Assembly: GCA_023487825.1 (NCBI GenBank) | Contig: JAMDBP010000017.1 | Span: 1-12,937 of the forward strand | Source: Candidatus Martarchaeota archaeon | GTDB lineage: Archaea; Micrarchaeota; Micrarchaeia; Micrarchaeales; CABMGC01 | Reading direction: 5' to 3' | Length of the DNA stretch: 12,937 nucleotides | In this document: one piece after another, positions 1 to 6,728 of the stretch | Numbering within the stretch: the first letter of the stretch is position 1 | Layout: each line of letters starts with the position of its first letter | Made by a program: the position numbers and the translations under genes | The notes under the pieces: model-generated | Told to the model about the DNA's origin: nothing | The model's input: the letters and a program-made list of their open reading frames with translations, nothing else | Databases searched by the model: none

Positions 1-690
1 CGTATGCTCTTGCAGCAGCACTATTCCTGATATTACCCACTTCATTTTGCCCTTGTTTGTACCGTTGTAGAAGTATGCCAATGGAATCAGCATGAAGAGA
101 AGGCCGAGTATTGCGCCAAGACCTACGCAGGTCTGGCCGATGCCTATACTCACGTTGTTCAGCGTTATGGTTATCGGAGGGGAGAATTTTAGTCCGGATA
201 TAAACAGTTTTTCTATCCAGTATACTATCGTGCTGTTTATTGCGGTGAAATTCTGATTCTGCAGAAGTACAGGTAGAAGAACGATAGGGGAGGTGAATAT
301 TGAATATATTATAACTGAGACAAATCTCTTCATGTTTTTTATGCCGTATGCAAGTATTGAGAATGAAGCTACGAATACCGGGAGCATAAGAAAGCCGATT
401 CCAAAAGCAGAGAATTCGAATGAGAGCGCATATTTCATGTATGCAGTAGCGATTATGCCGATTATGGAAAGAAGCACACCTATTGCTATATCTTTTCTCT
501 TTACTTCAGGAAGTATCTTCTCCTTGAGTTTAAATATGAAGAATATGGGAAGCATCAGGATAGGTATTATTACGTATGTTGAAGGATTGGTGTCGCTTAT
601 CCCAGGCTGAACCGAGTTCATATAAGCTGCCATGAAGAGCAGTAGAGCTAGGATAACTATTGCTGTAGACAGTATCTCTGACCTTCTCAT
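1..690 (-). CDS. Archaeosortase/exosortase-like membrane protein, partial (3' end outside window)
   Basis: The frame is open from an ATG at 690 to the window edge (230 codons, no stop). The start is fixed by a TAG codon directly upstream and by GGTG placed 5 nt before the ATG. The protein is almost wholly hydrophobic, with likely membrane segments near residues 5-23, 38-54, 67-84, 92-116, 122-143, 188-208 and from 217. A T-C-V-G-L segment (Cys188), followed by a membrane helix and a K-x-K-W-V-I-S-G-I-V-L-L stretch, resembles the region around the catalytic Cys of exosortases and archaeosortases. Those enzymes cut C-terminal sorting tails off exported proteins at the membrane. The Arg and His that complete the catalytic triad would lie past the edge, so the call is provisional. 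No substrate with a sorting tail is visible in this window. An unrelated polytopic protein is the main alternative. Confidence 0.55.
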   Translation of the reverse strand, partial: MRRSEILSTAIVILALLLFMAAYMNSVQPGISDTNPSTYVIIPILMLPIFFIFKLKEKILPEVKRKDIAIGVLLSIIGIIATAYMKYALSFEFSAFGIGFLMLPVFVASFSILAYGIKNMKRFVSVIIYSIFTSPIVLLPVLLQNQNFTAINSTIVYWIEKLFISGLKFSPPITITLNNVSIGIGQTCVGLGAILGLLFMLIPLAYFYNGTNKGKMKWVISGIVLLQEHT

Positions 691-763
691 CTAAGCACCA
701 TTTGTCCTCAGCCGATATGGACTTCATCATATTTCAGCAGTTACTCTTGTCTTCACAGGACAG

Positions 764-772
764 TATTTAAAT
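764..772 (+). promoter_or_regulatory. Putative TATA box for the archease-ubiE operon
   Basis: TATTTAAAT lies 47 nt before the archease ATG and would give a leader of about 25 nt. A second AT-rich element at 781-790 could give a near-leaderless transcript. The 128-nt gap between the divergent genes holds no other gene. Confidence 0.4.
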
Positions 773-818
773 GTAGGGAAATATTATATACTGTCTGTTA
801 ATCACTGCAGGTTCTTTC

Positions 819-1253
819 ATGAAAGGATTCAGATACGTTGACCATACTGCCGATATAGCGTTTATAGCCAATGGAAGAAGCATTGAAGAGTGCATAGAGA
901 ATGCTTGCGCGGCTATGTTAAATGCCATGCTTGATCTGCCTAAGATAAGCGGCGTAAGGGCGCCTGTAAAGAGCATAATGGTCAACGAGAGCGCAGACAG
1001 CCTTGAGTACCTGACCTGGTTCACGCTGGAACATGTGCTTGAGGAAGTTGATGAGAAGGGACTGAATGCATTTGAGTTCAGGGTAGACAGGCTCTTTGAG
1101 GTAAAGAAGAGGCATAGCCTGCATGGAAGGCTTTATTACAAGGATTCTGGTGATGACTGCAGGCTGTTGAGCATAAAGGCAGTCACTCCGCATGGCATGA
1201 AATTCACAAAGAAGGCAGGAAGGTATAGCATAAAGGTAACTGCAGACGTATAA
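819..1253 (+). CDS. Archease (RtcB RNA ligase activator)
   Basis: This 144-residue protein has the family length and both hallmark ends: Y-V-D-H-T-A-D at residues 6-12 (D12 is a conserved acidic metal ligand) and a C-terminal K-A-V-T-x-H stretch that leads to a terminal Asp-Val (D143). Archease stimulates guanylation and turnover of the tRNA-splicing ligase RtcB and broadens its nucleotide use. That role comes from family knowledge. No rtcB gene lies in the window. The ATG at 819 is the first reasonable start and sits right before the conserved N-terminus. No clear Shine-Dalgarno motif precedes it, which fits a short leader. The methyltransferase gene follows 16 nt after the stop, so the two are probably co-transcribed, though a functional link between them is not obvious. 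Confidence 0.9.
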   Translation: MKGFRYVDHTADIAFIANGRSIEECIENACAAMLNAMLDLPKISGVRAPVKSIMVNESADSLEYLTWFTLEHVLEEVDEKGLNAFEFRVDRLFEVKKRHSLHGRLYYKDSGDDCRLLSIKAVTPHGMKFTKKAGRYSIKVTADV

Positions 1254-1269
1254 AAAAATTGGTGTGCTG

Positions 1270-1959
1270 ATGTCTGAGAGAATAAATAATCTTTTTACAA
1301 GGATATACAGGCGTTACGACCTGATGAATCATATCTTCAGCCTTGGAACTGACAAACTCTGGAGAAGGCATGTAGAGATACAGGCGCTCTCCGATCCAGG
1401 ATGCACAGACATAATTGACATAGGAGCGGGAACAGGCGATCTCTCAATAGGAATAGCGCTTCGTGCTATGAAGAAGGATAGGAAGATACGGATAGAGGCG
1501 GTTGACATGAACGAGGAGATGATGAGCCTGGGCAGGAACAAAGCCGCTGCTAAAAAGATAAGCAGCATAAGGTTTGCAAGAGGAGATGCACTTAATCTGC
1601 AATACGTAGAGGATTCATTCGACACGATGGTCTCATCTTTTGTGCTAAGGAATCTTGATGATTTTAACAGATTTGCCGGAGAGGCAAAACGGATTATCAA
1701 GCCTGGTGGAAGGATAATACTTCTTGATATGGCAGTTCCAGATGGCCCTTCCAAGCATCTATTCATTTTTTATTTCAAGATAATGCGCCTGATAGGCAGG
1801 CTTGTGGACAAGGAAGCCTATGATTGGCTGACTAGCAGCGTTGCAGCATATGACAAGCATAATGCTGCATCTATTCTTGAGAAGAACGGTTTCAATGATG
1901 TCAGGATAAGTACGGTTTTCCCAGGAGTGGCATTCATAATAAACGGAGTGCGTCAGTAG
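1270..1959 (+). CDS. ubiE: UbiE/MenG-like SAM-dependent methyltransferase (quinone biosynthesis)
   Basis: From the ATG at 1270 this is a 229-residue class I methyltransferase. The ATG is preferred over an in-frame GTG at 1264 because GGTG (1261-1264) sits 5 nt before it. The N-terminal R-Y-D-L-M-N and S-L-G-x-D-x-L-W-R-R stretches are characteristic of the UbiE/COQ5/MenG family. The SAM-binding glycine motif D-I-G-A-G-T-G-D-L is at residues 50-58. It is followed by an F-D-x-M-V-S-S-F-V-L-R-N motif and the R-I-I-K-P-G-G loop. Family members C-methylate demethylmenaquinone or a ubiquinone precursor at the membrane. The 3' end overlaps the convergent polyprenyl synthase gene by 7 nt, a context that suits quinone synthesis. 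Other UbiE-like methyltransferases act on different substrates, so the substrate is inferred. Confidence 0.82.
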   Translation: MSERINNLFTRIYRRYDLMNHIFSLGTDKLWRRHVEIQALSDPGCTDIIDIGAGTGDLSIGIALRAMKKDRKIRIEAVDMNEEMMSLGRNKAAAKKISSIRFARGDALNLQYVEDSFDTMVSSFVLRNLDDFNRFAGEAKRIIKPGGRIILLDMAVPDGPSKHLFIFYFKIMRLIGRLVDKEAYDWLTSSVAAYDKHNAASILEKNGFNDVRISTVFPGVAFIINGVRQ

Positions 1960-2798
1960 GAGTAGAGAAGCTCTGCATATTTAGACAGCATATCACGGGT
2001 CTTTTTAGACTTTATGCTTGCCAGGCCTTCTCCTATATATTTGTCCATCATTATCCCTGCCTTATCAGCAGCTTCTTTGTTTGAAAGACCTTCATGCTCA
2101 GATATTGATATTATTAGGTTTGGTTTGTTGCGCTTTGACCTTTTCTCGTCATTTATGTCCGATATGTCATCCTTTATCTGGAAGGCAATCCCAAAATTCA
2201 GGCCGAAAGAGTAAAACTCCTTCGCCCTCTTGTCCTGCTTGTGTATAGGTACTGATGAACATGATGCGCCTATTAGGGAAGCGCTCTTCAGCCTTGCTAT
2301 TTCAAGATATTCGTCTATATCAGGTATCTTCCTGTTCTTGTAGAAAGAGTAATCTAGAAGCTCACCTGCACACATCTCAAGTGCGGCATTTGCCATCGAA
2401 TCCATTACTCTCTTGCCGTATGCTGATGAGAGCTGTATCGCCTTTGATATTAGGGCATCTCCGCCCAGTATTGCGGCTTCTGTACCATACTTGACATGCA
2501 CTGCAGGCACACCTCTTCTTGTCCTATCGCCGTCTATTATGTCATCGTGCACGAGCGACGATGTATGGAGAAGCTCTGCGGCGGCTGCAAGGTCGATATA
2601 ACTTTTAGGATCTGCACCTATGGAGTGCGCTGAGAGAAGGACAAGTGTAGGCCTCAGATACTTGCCCTTGCTGTTTAGAATATGTGAAGAAGGAAGGTAT
2701 AACTCATGGTTGATGAAATCTTTCCTATCAAGCGCAGATATGCGTCTTTTAACAGCTGAGACGCTTCTTGAAACATCTGATGGAACATTAATCATCAT
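1953..2798 (-). CDS. All-trans polyprenyl diphosphate synthase, probably long-chain
   Basis: This 281-residue trans-isoprenyl diphosphate synthase has all the signature motifs: G-K-Y-L-R-P at 45-50, the first Asp-rich motif D-D-I-I-D at 85-89 followed by R-T-R-R-G, and F-Q-I-K-D-D-I-S-D at 206-214 as the second Asp-rich motif. It condenses isopentenyl diphosphate onto an allylic primer. The residues 5 and 4 before the first Asp motif are both Ser (80, 81). Archaeal GGPP synthases usually have an aromatic residue at -5 that limits chain length, so small residues suggest a longer product such as a quinone tail. That is inference. The start is ATG 2798 or the adjacent ATG 2795. An AT-rich element about 26 nt upstream fits a leaderless mRNA. 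Confidence 0.88.
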   Translation of the reverse strand: MMINVPSDVSRSVSAVKRRISALDRKDFINHELYLPSSHILNSKGKYLRPTLVLLSAHSIGADPKSYIDLAAAAELLHTSSLVHDDIIDGDRTRRGVPAVHVKYGTEAAILGGDALISKAIQLSSAYGKRVMDSMANAALEMCAGELLDYSFYKNRKIPDIDEYLEIARLKSASLIGASCSSVPIHKQDKRAKEFYSFGLNFGIAFQIKDDISDINDEKRSKRNKPNLIISISEHEGLSNKEAADKAGIMMDKYIGEGLASIKSKKTRDMLSKYAELLYSY

Positions 2799-2816
2799 AA
2801 TACCCGTTTACTTTTC

Positions 2817-2830
2817 CTATAACTATATTG
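2817..2830 (-). promoter_or_regulatory. Putative TATA box for the polyprenyl synthase gene
   Basis: Read on the minus strand, CAATATAGTTATAG is centred about 26 nt before ATG 2798, the distance expected for a leaderless archaeal transcript. Confidence 0.4.
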
Positions 2831-2859
2831 TTATTGCTTTATAATCTATAAGGTGTCCA

Positions 2860-3282
2860 TTAAAAATCAATCCTTAGTTTATTACCAAGTTTTAATTTTG
2901 AAGAGGACGCAAAGCCGCTGCGTGTCTCTATCACATACATTGCAGGCACACGCGGAGAATAGCTCTTTGAACTGAATATGGAATGTGATGGCATTGCGTC
3001 TCTTGTTATGTCAACAATGCGCATTTTCCTGTCAGGCCATATCAGGTCTATGCTGAATTGCATATTAAGCATCCAAAAAGAGTACTGCCTTTCAGAATCA
3101 AATATGAACAGCATGCCCTTGTCCTTTCGCATCGTTTTTCTGTACATCAAACCCTTTGCCCTCTTGTATGAATTGTCCGCTATCTCCATGTCAAGGTTTA
3201 ACCTGCCTATCCTTGCACGTACATGTTTATACTTCTTATCTGAGAACATACCAAGAAGCTTAAGGTAAATGCCTTCCTCCAA
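2860..3282 (-). CDS. DUF192 (UPF0127) family protein
   Basis: The protein matches DUF192 along its length: G-L-M-Y-R at residues 44-48, G-M-L-F-I-F-D at 56-62, an F-W-M-L-N-M-x-F-x-I-D-L-I-W core at 69-82, and Y-V-I-E-T-R-S-G-F-A at 116-125. The family is widespread in bacteria and archaea and has no firmly assigned biochemical role. The start is uncertain: the longest frame begins with TTG at 3282, 4 nt after the aldehyde dehydrogenase stop, and has an internal GGAGG just after it; ATG at 3249 would give 129 residues and still keep the whole domain. The tight spacing places it downstream of the aldehyde dehydrogenase in one transcript. No signal peptide is seen, although many relatives have one. 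Confidence 0.8.
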   Translation of the reverse strand: MEEGIYLKLLGMFSDKKYKHVRARIGRLNLDMEIADNSYKRAKGLMYRKTMRKDKGMLFIFDSERQYSFWMLNMQFSIDLIWPDRKMRIVDITRDAMPSHSIFSSKSYSPRVPAMYVIETRSGFASSSKLKLGNKLRIDF

Positions 3283-3286
3283 AGGA

Positions 3287-4903
3287 TCAGCCCACTATGG
3301 AGAGGCTCTGTTCTCTCGTGAATTGCTGCAGGTAGAACTTGCTCCCCGTGCCTTTCCCTGTGAGTCCGCTGCCCTTCCATCCTACGAATGTGTGCAGCCC
3401 TACTATTGCACCGGTTGTGGCGCTTGTCTCCCTGTTTATGTATACGACACCTGACTGTATTGCCTTTGAATATTCACGTATCTCGCTCTTCTTCATGCTG
3501 TACATTCCTGCAGTAAGTCCGTACTCAGTATCGTTTGCCTTTGCTATCGCCTCGTCAAGCTTCTTGTATGTGTCTACAAGAAGGAATGGGAGAAAGAGCT
3601 CCTTGTGAAATAGAGGATTTGAATGGTCTGCTTCTGCAAGCACAGGCTCAACATATATGCCGCTTTGTGTGCTGACAACTTTGCCTCCGTATATTATTCT
3701 CCCGGTCTTCCTTATCTCTTCGACGCTCTGATTATAGCGTTTGAGAGCGCTTGCGCTTATCAAAGGACCTATGTAGTTCTCCTTCTTTAACGGATCGCCT
3801 ATCTTCAGTGAGTGCATCTGGTCTAGTATCTTTGAGATGAGCTCCTCCTTTACAGCCTCGTGCACGTACACTCTTGAGGCGGCGCTGCATTTTTGTCCGC
3901 AGTACCCGTATGCTGCGCTGACGATGCCCGATGCTGCAGCTTCAAGATCCGCATTCTTTGAGACTATGACAGGATTCTTCCCTCCCATCTCCACTATGAA
4001 TGCCTTCTGCATGCCCGCCTGCAATGTCTTTGCTATCATTGAAAGGCCAGTATTCTTTGAACCGGTAAATACTATCCCGCTGACGTATCTGCTCATCACA
4101 AGTTCGTCACCGACCTCTGATCCTGGTCCTGTTATATAATTGAATACTCCTTTCGGGAGCCCGGCTTCAGAGAATATGCGATATATCTCGAGGCCGGTCA
4201 GCATGGTCATGTTGTCTGTAGAGGATGGTTTGAACACAACAGTATTGCCGGTTATAAGTGCGCCTGTAGACATGCCTACGGATATCGATATTGGGAAATT
4301 GAAAGGCGCGATGACCCCGAATACGCCGTATGGCTTTAACGCTATGGTCACTCTCTCAGCCTTTCCTGGAGCCCCCTGGAATGCTGCCTTTACATGAACC
4401 TTGCTCTCATCGAGCTTTGTCCTCCTTACATAGCCTTTGTTCTTTTCAAGCTCTAATGAGTAGTAATTCAGGAAGTCTATGGCCTCGTCAACCTCGCCTA
4501 TAGACTCATACCTTGTCTTGCCGTTCTCTATGCTCAGTATTGCAGCTACCCTGAATTTGTGCTTTGAAAAGAGTTCGGCTGCTTTTCTGAATATTTTTAC
4601 GCGTTCTTTATAATCAGTCTGTGACCAGCTCTTGAATGCTTCTGCTGCGGCCATTATTGCCATGTCGGTCTGTTCCCTTGTAGCTTTCTGGAACTTGCCT
4701 ATGTACAAGCCATCTATAGGAGAATACTCGCTTATCTCTTCCCGAGCATACTTCTCCTCTCCGTTTATGTATAAAGGATGTCCCTTGCCCATATGCTTCT
4801 GCTTTACTTCCGATACCGCTTCATCAAAAAGCCTGTCAAACTCGCTCTCTCTTCCAGACTCAGAATATCTCTTGAAAGTAGATTCGTTCTTGAAAGTTGC
4901 CAT
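3287..4903 (-). CDS. NAD(P)-dependent aldehyde dehydrogenase, pyrroline-5-carboxylate dehydrogenase-like
   Basis: From ATG 4903 the protein has 538 residues, which is long for a plain aldehyde dehydrogenase and typical of the pyrroline-5-carboxylate dehydrogenase (RocA/PutA-C) branch. Visible motifs are A-P-F-N-F-P-I, F-K-P-S-S, F-T-G-S-K-N-T-G, E-M-G-G-K-N-P with the general-base Glu305, and G-Q-K-C-S-A-A-S-R with the nucleophile Cys339, 34 residues on as in the family. The C-terminal A-T-T-G-A-I-V-G and Y-L-Q-Q-F-T-R-E-Q stretches also resemble RocA. The likely reaction is oxidation of glutamate semialdehyde to glutamate in proline or arginine breakdown, but substrate cannot be fixed by motif alone. 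The frame stays open upstream into scpA; that extension is not real. ATG 4912 is an alternative start. Confidence 0.85.
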   Translation of the reverse strand: MATFKNESTFKRYSESGRESEFDRLFDEAVSEVKQKHMGKGHPLYINGEEKYAREEISEYSPIDGLYIGKFQKATREQTDMAIMAAAEAFKSWSQTDYKERVKIFRKAAELFSKHKFRVAAILSIENGKTRYESIGEVDEAIDFLNYYSLELEKNKGYVRRTKLDESKVHVKAAFQGAPGKAERVTIALKPYGVFGVIAPFNFPISISVGMSTGALITGNTVVFKPSSTDNMTMLTGLEIYRIFSEAGLPKGVFNYITGPGSEVGDELVMSRYVSGIVFTGSKNTGLSMIAKTLQAGMQKAFIVEMGGKNPVIVSKNADLEAAASGIVSAAYGYCGQKCSAASRVYVHEAVKEELISKILDQMHSLKIGDPLKKENYIGPLISASALKRYNQSVEEIRKTGRIIYGGKVVSTQSGIYVEPVLAEADHSNPLFHKELFLPFLLVDTYKKLDEAIAKANDTEYGLTAGMYSMKKSEIREYSKAIQSGVVYINRETSATTGAIVGLHTFVGWKGSGLTGKGTGSKFYLQQFTREQSLSIVG

Positions 4904-4932
4904 AGAAACCATTATGATTCTTGTAAAAAATA

Positions 4933-4940
4933 TATATAAA
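4933..4940 (-). promoter_or_regulatory. Putative TATA box for the aldehyde dehydrogenase-DUF192 operon
   Basis: On the minus strand TTTATATA lies in a longer TTTTATATATATTTTTT run, centred 24 nt before ATG 4912 and 33 nt before ATG 4903. The 91-nt gap to the divergent scpA gene contains this and the scpA promoter. Confidence 0.5.
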
Positions 4941-4965
4941 AGGTAGCTTGTGAATAACAGCAAGG

Positions 4966-4979
4966 TATTTATTTTATAA
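4966..4979 (+). promoter_or_regulatory. Putative TATA box for scpA-scpB
   Basis: TATTTATTTTATAA lies 16-29 nt before the scpA ATG. No Shine-Dalgarno motif separates it from the start, so a leaderless scpA mRNA is likely. Confidence 0.45.
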
Positions 4980-4994
4980 TTGTGATAGAAAAGC

Positions 4995-5693
4995 ATGGCG
5001 ATGCAGGAACTCACTGAAGAGGCAGCACATGGAATAGACGTTGTAGGGCTTGTCTCTAAAGAGCCCACGTGGAAGGAGCTCATCATAGAACTTGTGGATA
5101 AGAACAAGCTCAACCCCTGGGAAATTGACATAGTGCAGATAGTTGACAATTACATGGATGCAGTAAGGGGAATGAAGAGCCTTGACCTCAAGGTTCCTGC
5201 AAATATAATGCTTGCAGCATCGATATTGCTGAGGATGAAGAGCACTTTGCTTGTTATAACTGCCCCTGATCCCGAACCTGAAGAGCAGTATTACGGGAGC
5301 AGTGGAATAGAGAGTATAGTTGTCGAGCCGTTGAGTTTCAGATCCAGGCTTCCCCCTAAGAGAAGGGTCTCCCTTGAAGAACTGATAAGCGCACTTGATG
5401 ATGCGATGAAGATAAAGGAGCAGAGAGGTATCGCATCTAGCTTTGTAAGGCCTCCGATATCCTTCCAGGTAGGAAGCACAGACATAAAGGCTGACTCTGA
5501 AAAGGTTTACAATTATATAAAAGAGAATGTTGATTCTGAAAAGGTGGCTCTTTTCAGCGCTCTTGCAAAGGACAAAAGCATGAGGAATGTGATGCTTGAC
5601 CTGTTTATACCTATGCTCTATCTCGCAAGCGAGAATAGGATAGCGCTGAGGCAGGACAGGTTCTTCGACGAGATATTTGTAAGGATTGTATAG
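4995..5693 (+). CDS. scpA: Segregation and condensation protein A (kleisin ScpA)
   Basis: The protein is 232 residues and has the ScpA pattern: an N-terminal helical domain with L-N-P-W-E-I-D-I-V-Q-I at 39-49 and A-N-I-M-L-A-A-S-I-L-L-R-M-K-S at 69-83, a variable, partly acidic linker (about 90-165), and a C-terminal winged-helix region (about 170-232). ScpA is the kleisin that bridges the SMC heads and recruits ScpB in the condensin-like complex that organises the chromosome. smc itself is not in this window. The ATG at 4995 sits right below a TATA-like element. scpB follows 7 nt after the stop, the usual pairing, which strengthens both assignments. Confidence 0.9.
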   Translation: MAMQELTEEAAHGIDVVGLVSKEPTWKELIIELVDKNKLNPWEIDIVQIVDNYMDAVRGMKSLDLKVPANIMLAASILLRMKSTLLVITAPDPEPEEQYYGSSGIESIVVEPLSFRSRLPPKRRVSLEELISALDDAMKIKEQRGIASSFVRPPISFQVGSTDIKADSEKVYNYIKENVDSEKVALFSALAKDKSMRNVMLDLFIPMLYLASENRIALRQDRFFDEIFVRIV

Positions 5694-5700
5694 TGGTCAG

Positions 5701-6162
5701 ATGGAGCAGGATAGCGAGTATAAGAAGCTTGTAGAAGCCGCACTCTTTATGTCGTCCAGTGCACTTGGCTCCAAAGAGCTCTGCTCTATTACAGGAATTG
5801 CCTCTCCTGGCATTATGAACAAGATACTAAAGGAGCTGCAGAGCGACTACAACTCAAGGGACAGCGCGATAGAGATAGTTGAGATCGACAGCAAATATAT
5901 GTTCAGCCTTAGGGATCCTTATTCTAAGAAGCTCAGTTCAATGGCCACTGCTCCGGACATAAGCAAGGGTGCACTGCGCGTTCTCGCATATGTCAGCAAG
6001 AACAACGGTGTGCTCCAGAGCACGCTTGTCAAATCCTTCGGCTCTGGCATATATGAATATGTGAAGGAACTCTCGGAGAAAGGATTTGTTGAGAGAAAGA
6101 ATTACGGAAGGAGCAAGAAGCTTAGTGTTACAAGCAAGTTTAAGGAATACTTCAGCGCATAA
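5701..6162 (+). CDS. scpB: Segregation and condensation protein B (ScpB)
   Basis: This 153-residue protein begins with V-E-A-A-L-F-M-S-S near residue 11, as in ScpB, and has two winged-helix units, about 5-75 and 88-150. The second runs from S-K-G-A-L-R-V-L-A-Y to G-R-S-K-K-L-S-V-T-S-K-F. It is shorter than many bacterial ScpB proteins. ScpB dimers bind the ScpA linker and regulate SMC. An in-frame TTG at 5686 would extend the protein into scpA, but ATG 5701 is preferred because AGTG (5692-5695) lies exactly 5 nt before it, the spacing also seen for other genes here. The gene converges with the adenosyltransferase gene across a 19-nt gap. Confidence 0.85.
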   Translation: MEQDSEYKKLVEAALFMSSSALGSKELCSITGIASPGIMNKILKELQSDYNSRDSAIEIVEIDSKYMFSLRDPYSKKLSSMATAPDISKGALRVLAYVSKNNGVLQSTLVKSFGSGIYEYVKELSEKGFVERKNYGRSKKLSVTSKFKEYFSA

Positions 6163-6181
6163 GCGCATTGCACATTCTGCT

Positions 6182-6724
6182 TCAGTATGTCGGATGCTTC
6201 TCCGCTGTACCTGATCTGTAATTTGAATAGAGAGCTGCAACGAACAGATATGATGAAAGGCGGTTTATGTATGCCTTTGCATTTCCGTCTATCTCATGCT
6301 CTTCCGAAGCCCTTACTATATCGCGCTCTGCCCTTCTTGCTATAGCCCTTGCGAGATGAAGGCTTGCGGCTGCATCGCTTCCTCCGGGAAGGACAAACTC
6401 CTTCAATTCAGGAAGCTCCTTTGACATGCTCTCTATCCCTTCTTCAAGAAGCTTTACCGATTCAGGATTGATCTTTGCCTTCTCTATATTAGGATTTGAG
6501 AAACTTGCGAGGTTCGCACCTATTATGAAGAGAGTATTCTGTATGGATTCAAGACCTTTCTTCAGGCTGTCGTCGTTTACCTTGCATAATGCAATCCCTA
6601 TTGCACTGTTAAGCTCATCGACAGAGCCTATGGCTTCTATTATACCGCTTGCCTTTGACACCCTTTTATCAGAGAGTGTGTTCGTCTCTCCCTTGTCTCC
6701 GGTACCGGTATAATAGACTGACAT
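6182..6724 (-). CDS. ATP:cob(I)alamin adenosyltransferase, PduO/MMAB type
   Basis: The protein has 180 residues and the family signatures: Y-T-G-T-G-D-K-G-E-T at residues 5-14 (ATP-binding N-terminus), V-D-E-L-N-S at 35-40, V-L-P-G-G-S at 111-116, R-A-I-A-R-R-A-E-R-D at 126-135 with the basic and acidic residues used in catalysis, and I-N-R-L-S at 153-157. It makes adenosylcobalamin from ATP and cob(I)alamin, the cofactor for mutases and class II ribonucleotide reductase. Two usual residues after the last motif differ: family N-R-L-S-D...R here reads N-R-L-S-S...L (158 and 165). The ATG at 6724 has AGTG 5 nt upstream, formed partly by the stop of the GGDEF gene 4 nt away, so the two genes are probably one operon. 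Confidence 0.9.
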   Translation of the reverse strand: MSVYYTGTGDKGETNTLSDKRVSKASGIIEAIGSVDELNSAIGIALCKVNDDSLKKGLESIQNTLFIIGANLASFSNPNIEKAKINPESVKLLEEGIESMSKELPELKEFVLPGGSDAAASLHLARAIARRAERDIVRASEEHEIDGNAKAYINRLSSYLFVAALYSNYRSGTAEKHPTY

Positions 6725-6728
6725 CAGT

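Noticed and set aside
293..610. Plus-strand 105-codon open frame
   Set aside because: It is antisense to the hydrophobic minus-strand gene, which has a better start, ribosome binding motif and membrane-protein pattern.
4904..5149. N-terminal extension of the aldehyde dehydrogenase
   Set aside because: It would overlap scpA and its promoter in antisense and shows no family similarity; the family N-terminus fits ATG 4903.
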